Made by a program: the position numbers and the translations under genes. A stretch of 9,919 bases of DNA from CAZLPZ01 sp964607245 (GTDB lineage: Bacteria > Pseudomonadota > Alphaproteobacteria > Micavibrionales > Micavibrionaceae), in NCBI GenBank assembly GCA_964607245.1, contig CAZSIB010000021.1, positions 1-9,919 on the forward strand, given 5' to 3'. Positions 1 through 6,612 of the stretch are shown here, one piece after another. The notes beneath the pieces are model-generated. The model saw only the letters and a program-made list of their open reading frames with translations. It did not search any database and was not told the DNA's origin. Position 1 is the stretch's first letter; each line of letters opens with the position of its first letter.

Positions 1-51
1 CGTCCCAATGTTACAATGCGGCTTGTTCCGCTCAAACTTTCCCTTCGCCAT
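1..51 (-). CDS. tuf: Elongation factor Tu, N-terminal fragment (gene runs off the left edge)
   Basis: EF-Tu is the GTPase that delivers aminoacyl-tRNA to the ribosomal A site. Only the first 17 codons are inside the window. On the minus strand, from the ATG at 51-49, they read MAKGKFERNKPHCNIGT, the conserved EF-Tu start that precedes the G1 (P-loop) segment, which lies outside. The cysteine in PHCNIGT, where gammaproteobacterial EF-Tu has PHVN, is typical of Alphaproteobacteria. A purine-rich AAGGA lies about 12 nt upstream of the ATG, which is rather long spacing. The gene is divergent from the unknown gene at 217. Because no fusA lies upstream, this is not the usual str-operon arrangement (rpsL-rpsG-fusA-tuf). 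It may be a second tuf copy of the kind found near secE-nusG, but that is inference. The family call rests on 17 residues only, though they are very characteristic. Confidence 0.9.
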   Translation of the reverse strand, partial: MAKGKFERNKPHCNIGT

Positions 52-117
52 TTGCGCTGTACGTCCTTGTCAAGTTGGAGGTTAATAAATCTAAAATGAT
101 GACTACTTGTGCGCCAT

Positions 118-146
118 GACATACGAGGAGACACGCGGTCTGTCAA
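118..146 (-). promoter_or_regulatory. Probable sigma-70 type promoter for tuf
   Basis: On the minus strand a perfect -35 hexamer TTGACA (146-141) is followed after 17 nt by TATGTC (123-118), a weak -10 match of 3/6. The predicted transcript would start near 111 and leave a leader of about 60 nt before the tuf ATG at 51. Perfect -35 plus optimal spacing suits a highly expressed gene. Assigned by eye only. Confidence 0.42.
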
Positions 147-216
147 GGGCTTTTGAACGATTTCTTAAGGTTGTGGCGGTACAATAGGGGAGTAGGTTTG
201 GTGTAAAGAGGCTTGG

Positions 217-630
217 ATGACTATGCCCACCCGGAAAATCGATTTTGAAGAGACCGTTGAAGAAGGGATCGCCCTTGTCGGGCTGATTTCCCGGTTCTAT
301 ACGTTTTTGCAGCACCGCGGGGCGGAAGGCAGTTTGGGCGCCGGGGCGTGGGCTGTGACACAACACCCTGATTTAATTGAATATTGGCAAGGACATGCGA
401 CCGCCGCGCGCCATCCGCAAGGTATTTATTCCCTTTTTACGACCTGTCGCGATATTATCAATCCGGTCCAATCCGGCCTTCAAAACATGGTCCAAAGTGG
501 GCAGTGGCAGGGATTTGATCCTATATTGGCCCAGGCGCCGAGTCCGGATCAATTGCTGCGCGCCATTGTGCGGGCCAAAGAAGATTGGGCGTATATCGAC
601 GCCCATCCCCAAATTGTGATCCGTCATTAA
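217..630 (+). CDS. Unknown 137-residue protein
   Basis: I do not recognise this protein. The ATG at 217 is preceded by AAAGAGG (205-211) with 5 nt spacing, a good ribosome binding site. A second Met at codon 3 has worse spacing. A TACAAT at 180-185 could be a -10 element, but no -35 is well placed. The product has no signal peptide or membrane segment and looks soluble. Its N-terminal part (about 8-32) is probably helical and acidic (DFEETVEEG). Tryptophans occur at 45, 57, 97 and 124, with a single Cys at 77. There is a Q/S/G-rich stretch around 84-98 (PVQSGLQNMVQSGQWQG). It is divergent from tuf and followed after 86 AT-rich bases by another unknown gene on the same strand. Codon use looks natural, and the antisense reading frame over 373-732 has no such support. 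It is probably a real lineage-restricted gene. Function unknown. Confidence 0.65.
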   Translation: MTMPTRKIDFEETVEEGIALVGLISRFYTFLQHRGAEGSLGAGAWAVTQHPDLIEYWQGHATAARHPQGIYSLFTTCRDIINPVQSGLQNMVQSGQWQGFDPILAQAPSPDQLLRAIVRAKEDWAYIDAHPQIVIRH

Positions 631-716
631 TTCTTTATTTTTATAAGATTTGATTTTTTGACGCCCTTTTGTTAACATATCGTGCATAATTAACGCGATG
701 ATTAGGGTGTATAAAA

Positions 717-1820
717 ATGAAACAAAACGCATTTAATCTTTTAAGGACGTCTTCGCCACAAGGTGGCGATCTGGATGCGTACGAGCGGATCCTTGCGAAG
801 CGGACTGTTGTTTATGATAACCAGGGGTGTTTCTGGTTTATTCCCGTTCCGAACGACCAGCAACTTCCTGTCGCGGTCCAATTTTTAGCACAGCATATTG
901 GTGCCGATGTGCAGAGGGGTCAGCATCCGGTGACGGGCGACTTGAATGCACTTTTCTTTTCGACGGTCGGCTGTAAAAAACCTGAATATGTTTTTTCTTT
1001 GATGACCTCTATGACTCGGGTGGGTTGTTATTTTACCGATGATCAAAATCAGTATGTACGCCATCCTGCTGGTCTTGATGAAAGGATTCTGGAACCGCGC
1101 ATCCTTCCTCAGGGGCATGATTGTGTTTATGCCCCCCGCCCACCCCATCCGTTTGCGCATTTGGGGCCAATTTTATTAACAATGGAGATGAGTGGTGTCG
1201 CCGTCCACTTTGGACTTAATCAGCTTGAATCTCATCAAATTGATGAACGTCAGAAAAGTCTTCACCCGGCGGTAGCGGCGGGCGCTCGTTTATATGATAG
1301 AGCGGTTGTTAATCCGATCACTGGGGACCATCGCACAAATTTAGTGCTTGGGTATAAACATGATGACCCTGCCCTTGTGGCAATCCGTGGCCTGAAGACT
1401 TGTTTTTCGCAAAATTCCGGCGGGCGTTGGTTAAATGCCCGCGGGGAAGAGTTGGGCCGAACCCTGGTTAACAAAATTGGGAGTAAGATTCAGATTCACG
1501 ACCAGACTGGCCTTGGGGATCCGCACGTGGTCGTCGCTTTGCCGCTTTCTCCTTTGACGGGTATCGAGCAAGCTTATTTAGAGCAATTTGTTCGTGTACA
1601 GGCGCCGGTGTGGGGGGTGCGCCCGCAGGGGATTAAAATTGGGACTCCGCGTGGAAGCAATGAGCTTGTGATGGCGATGGCGAGCCGCGGAGAGGCCGCC
1701 CGTACTTTTCAGCATTTTTTCACAACGGCGTTTGAAAATTCTTCTTTATCTTTTGGGACGGCGCGCGTGGGACCCGATGCTTCTTCGAACCCTTTTGCAG
1801 GGCTGATCCCGGGCGTATAG
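717..1820 (+). CDS. Unknown 367-residue protein
   Basis: I cannot assign this protein to a family. The ATG at 717 follows AGGGTG (704-709) at 7 nt, a moderate ribosome binding site; the 86-bp gap upstream is AT-rich and holds no convincing promoter. There is no signal peptide and no membrane helix, so a cytoplasmic protein is likely. Five cysteines are scattered (38, 86, 104, 136, 229) and histidines are frequent, but no metal-binding spacing is clear. Two similar short motifs, PVTGD (71-75) and PITGD (200-204), are each followed by a G-[CY]-K and then a P-x-x-V pattern. This may mark two diverged copies of one domain, but the similarity is weak. The C-terminal part (about 300-367) carries GIKIGTPRGSNELVMAMASR and ends in a Gly/Ser/Pro-rich tail. 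The gene uses more A/T-ending codons (ttt, aat, tta) than the acyl-CoA dehydrogenase next to it, which may reflect low expression or a different origin. Length and intact frame support a real gene. Function unknown. Confidence 0.75.
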   Translation: MKQNAFNLLRTSSPQGGDLDAYERILAKRTVVYDNQGCFWFIPVPNDQQLPVAVQFLAQHIGADVQRGQHPVTGDLNALFFSTVGCKKPEYVFSLMTSMTRVGCYFTDDQNQYVRHPAGLDERILEPRILPQGHDCVYAPRPPHPFAHLGPILLTMEMSGVAVHFGLNQLESHQIDERQKSLHPAVAAGARLYDRAVVNPITGDHRTNLVLGYKHDDPALVAIRGLKTCFSQNSGGRWLNARGEELGRTLVNKIGSKIQIHDQTGLGDPHVVVALPLSPLTGIEQAYLEQFVRVQAPVWGVRPQGIKIGTPRGSNELVMAMASRGEAARTFQHFFTTAFENSSLSFGTARVGPDASSNPFAGLIPGV

Positions 1821-1911
1821 AAATTCTGTAAATACCTAAAAAATATTAACGTTTTTATCCTAAGATGAAGGGGTACTCTTTCGCCCGATTCTTCTTATAG
1901 GATGATCTCTC

Positions 1912-3708
1912 ATGCCTCTCTACCGTGCGCCGCTCCGTCATGTTCGGTTTGTGCTGAATGATGTCTTGAACGCTTCTCAACTCGCGGCTCTGCCGGGGTA
2001 TGAACAGGCGAGCCCGGACCTTGTCGATCAGATTTTAGATGGCGCGGCGGATCTTTGTGAAAACGTGCTTTTTCCGCTCAATCAATCTGGGGATAAAGAA
2101 GGGTGCCATTTAAAGGGGAGCGAGGTCACGACGCCCGCGGGGTTTAAAGAGGCGTATCAGGCGTTTACCGGTGGTGGATGGACGGGGATTTCATCGGACC
2201 CCGATTATGGCGGCATGGGCATGCCGCATCTCATGAATTTTGTTTTGGATGAACTTGTGTGTTCCGCAAACATGGCCTTTGGGATGTATCCGGGCCTGTC
2301 CAAGGGTGCGTATGACGCGATTTATCAGCACGGGACGGAAACTCAGAAAAAACTTTATCTGCCGAAATTGGTCAGTGGTGAATGGTCCGGTACGATGTGC
2401 TTGACCGAACCGCATTGCGGCACGGATTTGGGATTGATCCGCACACGCGCAGTCCCGGCGGCGGATGGTGCCTATCATATCACCGGGACAAAGATTTTTA
2501 TTTCGGCCGGGGAACATGATCTCACGACAAACATTCTTCATCTCGTTTTGGCCAAATTACCCGATGCACCGGATGGTGTGCGCGGGATTTCCTTGTTTTT
2601 GGTGCCAAAATTTATTCCGGACGCGGCGGGGAATCCGGGTGTGCGGAACGGTGTCGCGTGCGGAAATCTGGAGCACAAAATGGGGATCAAGGCGAACGCG
2701 ACCTGCGTCATGAATTTTGATGCGGCGACCGGGTGGCTCGTGGGTGCGCCGCATCAGGGCCTCAAGGCCATGTTCACCATGATGAACGCCGCGCGGCTGG
2801 GGGTTGCGATGCAAGGTTTGGGCGTCGCCGAAGTCGCCTATCAAAACGCGGTTGCCTATGCGCGTGAACGCTTGCAAATGCGCGGGCTTCAAGGGGTGCA
2901 GGCGCCGGACCGACCCGCCGATCCGATTATTGTGCATCCGGATGTGCGGCGCATGCTTCTGACCATGAAAGCCTTTACCGAAGGGGCGCGGGCGCTTTCG
3001 TATTGGACCGGGATGTATCTGGACATTGCGCATCGGCATCCCGACCCGCAAGCGCGGCAAGACGCCGATGATTTTGTGGCTCTCATGACGCCGATCCTCA
3101 AGGCGTACCAAACCGATATGGGATTTGATGTCGCAAATTTGGCGATGCAGGTCTATGGCGGGCATGGATATATTTGGGAATCAGGGGTCGAGCAATATGC
3201 ACGCGATGCGCGTATTGCGATGATTTATGAAGGCACAAACGGGATTCAGGCGCTTGATTTGGTGGGGCGTAAAATGGGCCAGAATATGGGCCGTTTGCTC
3301 CGGGCGTTCTTTCACCCCTTAAGTGCGTTTATCGAGGCCGAAATGAACGATGCGGGCGGTCAGGAAAATGCCACGCATCTTGCCAAGGGATTTGCCAAGT
3401 TACAACAGGCGACCGCGCTTATTGCGCAAAAGTCACTCAAAGATCCGGTTGAAGCCGGGGCAGCGAGTACGGATTATCTGCGACTTTTTGCGCTGGTCGC
3501 CATGGGTTATGTTTGGGCGCGGATGGCGAAAGTGGCGCGGGGTAAACTTGGCGCTGCACCGGATCCGGCAGCAGCGCTTTTCTATCAAGGGCAAATCGAT
3601 ACGGCGGCCTTTTTCTTTGCGCGCATGTTCCCAGAATACGAGGCCCGGTACCGCGCGGCGATGGCCGGGAAAGACACGCTCATGACCTTAAAAGCAGAAG
3701 GGTTTTAA
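1912..3708 (+). CDS. Acyl-CoA dehydrogenase, long DmdC/FadE-like form with C-terminal extension
   Basis: A FAD flavoenzyme that introduces the alpha,beta double bond into an acyl-CoA, the first step of a beta-oxidation-type cycle. It has 598 residues, against about 380 for classical short/medium-chain enzymes. Domain order by sequence: N-terminal helical part (about 35-155), middle beta domain starting at CLTEPHCGTD (163-172, signature 1, contacting FAD and substrate), C-terminal helical domain (about 285-455), then an extra C-terminal module (about 465-598) as in DmdC-type enzymes. QVYGGHGY (413-420) is the FAD-binding signature 2 region. IYEGTNGIQALDL (438-450) holds Glu440, in the position of the catalytic base of the family. 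Cys169 replaces the small residue usual in signature 1. The start follows AGGA (1899-1902) at 9 nt. It forms an operon with the SCP2 gene 2 bp downstream. DmdC acts on 3-methylmercaptopropionyl-CoA, while relatives use ordinary fatty acyl-CoAs; no other DMSP genes are nearby, so a fatty-acid role is more likely, but the substrate is not determined. Confidence 0.93.
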   Translation: MPLYRAPLRHVRFVLNDVLNASQLAALPGYEQASPDLVDQILDGAADLCENVLFPLNQSGDKEGCHLKGSEVTTPAGFKEAYQAFTGGGWTGISSDPDYGGMGMPHLMNFVLDELVCSANMAFGMYPGLSKGAYDAIYQHGTETQKKLYLPKLVSGEWSGTMCLTEPHCGTDLGLIRTRAVPAADGAYHITGTKIFISAGEHDLTTNILHLVLAKLPDAPDGVRGISLFLVPKFIPDAAGNPGVRNGVACGNLEHKMGIKANATCVMNFDAATGWLVGAPHQGLKAMFTMMNAARLGVAMQGLGVAEVAYQNAVAYARERLQMRGLQGVQAPDRPADPIIVHPDVRRMLLTMKAFTEGARALSYWTGMYLDIAHRHPDPQARQDADDFVALMTPILKAYQTDMGFDVANLAMQVYGGHGYIWESGVEQYARDARIAMIYEGTNGIQALDLVGRKMGQNMGRLLRAFFHPLSAFIEAEMNDAGGQENATHLAKGFAKLQQATALIAQKSLKDPVEAGAASTDYLRLFALVAMGYVWARMAKVARGKLGAAPDPAAALFYQGQIDTAAFFFARMFPEYEARYRAAMAGKDTLMTLKAEGF

Positions 3709-3710
3709 TC

Positions 3711-4016
3711 ATGGACATGCAACAACTTGCCGAAAAAATTCGCGTGAAATTCGAAGCCGCGCCCAAGATCGAGGCGATGGTCCAGTTTGATTTTGAGGAG
3801 GACGGATCGCTGCTTTATAACGGCACGGTCGATCCCGCGGTCTGTACCGTTGATGGCTTGGGCGATGCCAAGACGATTTTTCGGTGTTCCCTTGAAACCT
3901 TTATGGGGTTTGTGCAGGGAACAAAAAATCCAGATGTCGCGTATTTGATGGGGCAACTCAAGATCGAGGGATCTCTGGGGCTTGCGATGAAACTCAAAGA
4001 GCGGCTTGAGGATTAG
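3711..4016 (+). CDS. SCP2 sterol-carrier family lipid-binding protein
   Basis: A small single-domain protein of the sterol carrier protein 2 fold, which has a hydrophobic tunnel that binds fatty acyl-CoAs and other lipids. At 101 residues it is a complete stand-alone domain. Diagnostic is the C-terminal block AYLMGQLKIEGSLGLAMKL (77-95), preceded by an F-x-x-F-x-x-G segment (61-70) and by the acidic beta-strand region VQFDFEEDGSLLYNG (24-38). There is no signal peptide, so it is cytoplasmic. The ATG at 3711 is 8 nt after GAAGGG (3697-3702), which lies inside the end of the dehydrogenase gene; a second ATG at 3717 is less well placed. The 2-bp gap to the upstream stop implies co-transcription and probably translational coupling. 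In this context it may bind or present acyl-CoA to the dehydrogenase, which is inference from gene order. Confidence 0.9.
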   Translation: MDMQQLAEKIRVKFEAAPKIEAMVQFDFEEDGSLLYNGTVDPAVCTVDGLGDAKTIFRCSLETFMGFVQGTKNPDVAYLMGQLKIEGSLGLAMKLKERLED

Positions 4017-4021
4017 GGGGT

Positions 4022-4138
4022 ATTGTCATCCCAGCAGGCGCGCCGTAGGCGCTGGCACATCGGGGATCCAGTCGCGACAGCAGCTTGGCTGCTGACTTTG
4101 TTTTTAACTGGATTCCCGCCTCACGCGGGAATGACAAT
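4022..4138. repeat. Palindromic three-hairpin intergenic repeat (117 bp)
   Basis: The ends form a perfect 8-bp inverted repeat, ATTGTCAT (4022-4029) with ATGACAAT (4131-4138). Inside is a second pairing, ATCCAGT (4066-4072) with ACTGGAT (4107-4113). Each segment between these pairings can form its own hairpin: CCAGC (4031-4035) with GCTGG (4051-4055); CAGCAGC (4078-4084), loop TTG, GCTGCTG (4088-4094); and TTCCCGC (4113-4119), loop CTCAC, GCGGGAA (4125-4131). The GTCAT-CCC...GGGAATGAC layout with internal ATCCAGT/ACTGGAT is that of dispersed intergenic palindromic elements seen in many proteobacterial genomes. It fills the gap between two convergent genes. A TTG-started frame passes through it but is not a credible gene. 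Confidence 0.8.
4078..4105 (+). terminator. Possible intrinsic terminator of the acyl-CoA dehydrogenase/SCP2 operon
   Basis: A perfect 7-bp stem (CAGCAGC/GCTGCTG) with a TTG loop is followed by ACTTTG and then TTTTT (4101-4105). It lies about 60 bp after the SCP2 stop, inside the palindromic repeat. The offset of the T-run from the stem makes it a modest candidate. No clear T-run follows a hairpin on the other strand for ettA. Confidence 0.4.
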
Positions 4139-4172
4139 GTGTGCATTTGTTAGATTATATTTCTATATTTTT

Positions 4173-5849
4173 TTACCCAATCTTCTTGTATTTAAACCGT
4201 GTGGGTTCATCGGCATCGAGACCCTGGCGGCGTTTGCGGTCGGCCTCATAGTCCTGGTAATTGCCTTCAAACCAGACGACGTTACCGTCCCCTTCATAGG
4301 CTAGAATATGCGTCGCCAGGCGGTCGAGGAACCAGCGGTCGTGTGAAATAACCACGGCACATCCCGGAAATGTTTCGAGTGCTTCTTCAAGCGCCGAGAG
4401 CGTTTCGGTATCGAGGTCGTTGGTGGGTTCATCCAGCAGTAAAACATTCGCCCCGGATTTGAGCATCTTTGCCAGATGTACGCGGTTGCGTTCCCCGCCC
4501 GAGAGCATACCAACTTTTTTCTGTTGATCAGGCCCGCGGAAATTAAAGGCACTGACATAGGCGCGGCTTGGTTTTTCAATCTTACCCAGTTTCAAAATAT
4601 CGACGCCGTCCGAAATTTCTTCCCAGACTGTTTTACCGTCATTCAAACTATCCCGTGATTGATCGATATAGCCGAGTTTGACGGTTTCGCCGACCTTGAA
4701 GGTGCCGGAATCGGGCTTGTCTTGACCCGTCATCATGCGGAAGAGGGTGGTTTTACCGGCGCCGTTTGGACCAATGATCCCCACGATCCCTCCGGCCGGC
4801 AGGCGGAATGACAGGTCGTTCATCAGAATCTTGTCGCCAAAGGCCTTGTTCACATGCTGGGCCTCGACCACGGTGTCCCCCAGGCGTGGTGGTGTCGGGA
4901 TCACGATTTGGGCGTGACCGACCGTTTCGTTTTCACCCACGCGCACCATTTCCTCATAGGCGGCGATCCGTGCCTTGGATTTCTTGCGCCGTGCCTCGGG
5001 CGTTGCATTGATCCATTCGAGTTCACGCTCGAGTGTTTTCGCACGCTCTTCCTCTTGCTTGGCCTCAAGCGCCAGGCGTTTGCGCTTTTGGTTCAAATAC
5101 GCGGAATAATTCCCCTCATACGGGATGCCGCGGCCGCGGTCGAGTTCCAAAATCCACCCCGTGACATTATCCAGGAAATAACGGTCGTGGGTAATCATGA
5201 CAACCGTACCGGTATAATCGGCAAGGAATCGTTGAAGCCACGCGACGCTGTCCGCGTCCAAGTGGTTTGTGGGTTCATCGAGAAGCAGCATATCGGGTTT
5301 TTCAAGAAGCAGACGGGCGAGCGCCACGCGGCGTTTTTCACCGCCCGATAGATTTTTGACATCTGTGTCCCCCGGCGGACAACGTAAGGCATCGCACGCA
5401 ATTTCAACGGTGCGGTCCAGATCCCACGCGTCTGCCGCGTCGATTTGTTCTTGTAGCTTGGCTTGCTCATCAATGAGGGCGGTCATTTCGGCGTCATCTG
5501 TGACCTCGCCGAATTTCATCGAGACATCGTTGTATCGATCAAGCAGCGCTTTGATGGGGGCGAGACCCTGCATGACGTTTTCATGAACCGTTTTTGTTTC
5601 ATCCAGTTTCGGTTCTTGGGCCAGATAGCCCACACGCACGCCGTCTGCTGCCCAGGCTTCGCCCACAAATTCTTTATCGAGGCCGGCCATAATTTTAAGG
5701 AGCGTCGATTTCCCGGCGCCATTGGGCCCCAGAACGCCGATCTTGGCGCCTGGAAAAAAGGAGAGCGTGATATCGTTTAAAACCGTTTTCCCACCGGGAT
5801 AGGTTTTTGTCATGTTTTTCATGACATAGATATATTGATAGGCCGCCAT
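4173..5849 (-). CDS. ettA: ABC-F protein EttA, energy-dependent translational throttle
   Basis: EttA is a soluble ribosome-associated ATPase that binds the E site and gates entry into elongation according to the ATP/ADP ratio. The 558 residues match the usual length (about 555) and the family architecture. First nucleotide-binding domain: Walker A GPNGAGKST (41-49), LSGGE (167-171), Walker B ending in catalytic Glu192 (LLLDEPTNHLD), switch His221. The arm insertion lies around 91-143. The charged linker that contacts P-site tRNA spans about 245-325 (QEEERAKTLERELEWI). Second domain: Walker A GPNGAGKTT (360-368), LSGGE (449-453), catalytic Glu474 (LLLDEPTNDLD), His503. It ends in RFKYKKIG, as in EttA proteins. 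There are no membrane segments. The ATG at 5849-5847 follows an AAAGG about 8 nt upstream. It lies 55 bp after mlaC on the same strand with no strong terminator between, so read-through is plausible. All catalytic residues are intact. Other ABC-F members (Uup, YbiT, YheS) fit less well in length and C-terminus. Confidence 0.96.
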   Translation of the reverse strand: MAAYQYIYVMKNMTKTYPGGKTVLNDITLSFFPGAKIGVLGPNGAGKSTLLKIMAGLDKEFVGEAWAADGVRVGYLAQEPKLDETKTVHENVMQGLAPIKALLDRYNDVSMKFGEVTDDAEMTALIDEQAKLQEQIDAADAWDLDRTVEIACDALRCPPGDTDVKNLSGGEKRRVALARLLLEKPDMLLLDEPTNHLDADSVAWLQRFLADYTGTVVMITHDRYFLDNVTGWILELDRGRGIPYEGNYSAYLNQKRKRLALEAKQEEERAKTLERELEWINATPEARRKKSKARIAAYEEMVRVGENETVGHAQIVIPTPPRLGDTVVEAQHVNKAFGDKILMNDLSFRLPAGGIVGIIGPNGAGKTTLFRMMTGQDKPDSGTFKVGETVKLGYIDQSRDSLNDGKTVWEEISDGVDILKLGKIEKPSRAYVSAFNFRGPDQQKKVGMLSGGERNRVHLAKMLKSGANVLLLDEPTNDLDTETLSALEEALETFPGCAVVISHDRWFLDRLATHILAYEGDGNVVWFEGNYQDYEADRKRRQGLDADEPTRFKYKKIG

Positions 5850-5904
5850 GGCGTGCGCCTTTCTTTCTGGTTTGTTAATCGTGAACGGGGCGTTGGGCCC
5901 TAGC

Positions 5905-6543
5905 TTACGGCATCTCGCGTAAGTGTTTCAAGAGGGCCGACACGTTGCCGCCCCCTTGCTGAATCGCGGCAGAAAAATCAGAACGCTGGGTCACGCTCAT
6001 ACTTACGCCTTCGACAATGACGTCGACAACCCGGTACCGTGATCCGTTCTTCCGGACACGCCAATCGACGCGCACTTTTTCGCCCCCACCTTTCGGGATG
6101 ATGATTGAATTCACGATCGTGTCGGTCTCGCTCGCCGATTTCGTGCCTGTGGTTTTTAGTTTTTGCCCGTCGTAGGTCCCAAAGCGTTCGGCATAGACCC
6201 CGATTACCATTTTTTCAAAGAGGCGTTGGTATTCCGCGCGTTCCGCGGGCGTGGCCACGCGCCAGTATTTGCCCAAGGCAAACCGGCCAATGGTATCGAG
6301 ATCAAAGGAGTCATGGAGAAGCGCGCGGAACGCCTGGCGTTGGGCCGTTGGGGACAGGGCGGGATCCGAGAGAAAATTGATGCCGCGACTTGCGACAGAA
6401 TCGATAAAAACTTGTGCGCCGTCCGTGTGGGCCGAGACAAGGGCTGCGTTCGACGTATCGGCCGCGTGGCTTGTCTGAACCGGGAAAAAGGTAACAAGAG
6501 CCAAGGTCGCGAGGACAAAAGAGAATGTTTTAAAAATCATCAT
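5905..6543 (-). CDS. mlaC: MlaC/Ttg2D-family periplasmic phospholipid carrier
   Basis: MlaC shuttles phospholipid through the periplasm between the outer-membrane MlaA complex and the inner-membrane MlaFEDB ABC transporter. The 212-residue product starts with a Sec signal peptide: a hydrophobic stretch at about 5-20, then TSHA, with likely cleavage after Ala27. The mature part has the family pattern: FDLDTIGRFALGKYWR (80-95), TPAERAEYQRLFE (98-110), a central beta region with WRVRKNG (161-167), VVDVIVEGVSMSVTQRSDF (172-190) and GGNVSALLKHLR (198-209). Two consecutive ATG codons occur at 6543 and 6540. The only purine-rich site, TGGA, is better spaced (about 6 nt) for the second one. mlaA lies upstream, separated by a hairpin-plus-T-run, so expression relative to mlaA may be reduced. 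No mlaFEDB genes are in the window. The related hopanoid-associated HpnM group belongs to the same family, but there are no hopanoid genes here. Confidence 0.9.
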   Translation of the reverse strand: MMIFKTFSFVLATLALVTFFPVQTSHAADTSNAALVSAHTDGAQVFIDSVASRGINFLSDPALSPTAQRQAFRALLHDSFDLDTIGRFALGKYWRVATPAERAEYQRLFEKMVIGVYAERFGTYDGQKLKTTGTKSASETDTIVNSIIIPKGGGEKVRVDWRVRKNGSRYRVVDVIVEGVSMSVTQRSDFSAAIQQGGGNVSALLKHLREMP

Positions 6544-6556
6544 GAGTCCATTTTAT

Positions 6557-6591
6557 AAAAAAGATGGACAGGATGCACGGTGCATCCTGTC
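6557..6591 (-). terminator. Intrinsic terminator or attenuator between mlaA and mlaC
   Basis: GACAGGATGCAC (6567-6578) and GTGCATCCTGTC (6580-6591) form a perfect 12-bp inverted repeat around a single base; as RNA it folds with an 11-bp stem and a 3-nt loop. Read on the minus strand it is followed, after CATC, by TTTTTT (6562-6557). No T-run exists on the plus side, so the polarity is minus. It begins 22 bp after the mlaA stop and ends 13 bp before the mlaC start. Confidence 0.72.
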
Positions 6592-6612
6592 GCAGGTGTA
6601 TAAGCCCTTATT

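Noticed and set aside
68..73. TTGACA on the minus strand close to the tuf start
   Set aside because: It lies only 16 bp before the ATG, so it cannot serve as a -35 element for tuf unless transcription starts inside the gene.
658..690. TTGACG ... CATAAT as a promoter for the gene at 717
   Set aside because: The hexamers are 21 nt apart, too far for a normal sigma-70 promoter, and no better pair was found in the gap.
373..732. Minus-strand 119-residue frame opposite the first unknown gene
   Set aside because: The plus-strand gene at 217-630 has a well-spaced ribosome binding site; this frame overlaps the start of the next gene and has no supporting feature.
2557..3165. Minus-strand 202-residue frame
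   Set aside because: Entirely antisense to the acyl-CoA dehydrogenase core, rich in Arg/His/Pro as expected of a shadow frame, with no recognisable motif.
4023..4304. Plus-strand 93-residue frame starting with TTG
   Set aside because: It starts inside the palindromic repeat, has no ribosome binding site, and its second half is antisense to the well-supported C-terminus of ettA.
4854..5351. Plus-strand 165-residue frame
   Set aside because: Antisense to the ettA linker and first ABC domain, whose motifs are all intact on the minus strand.
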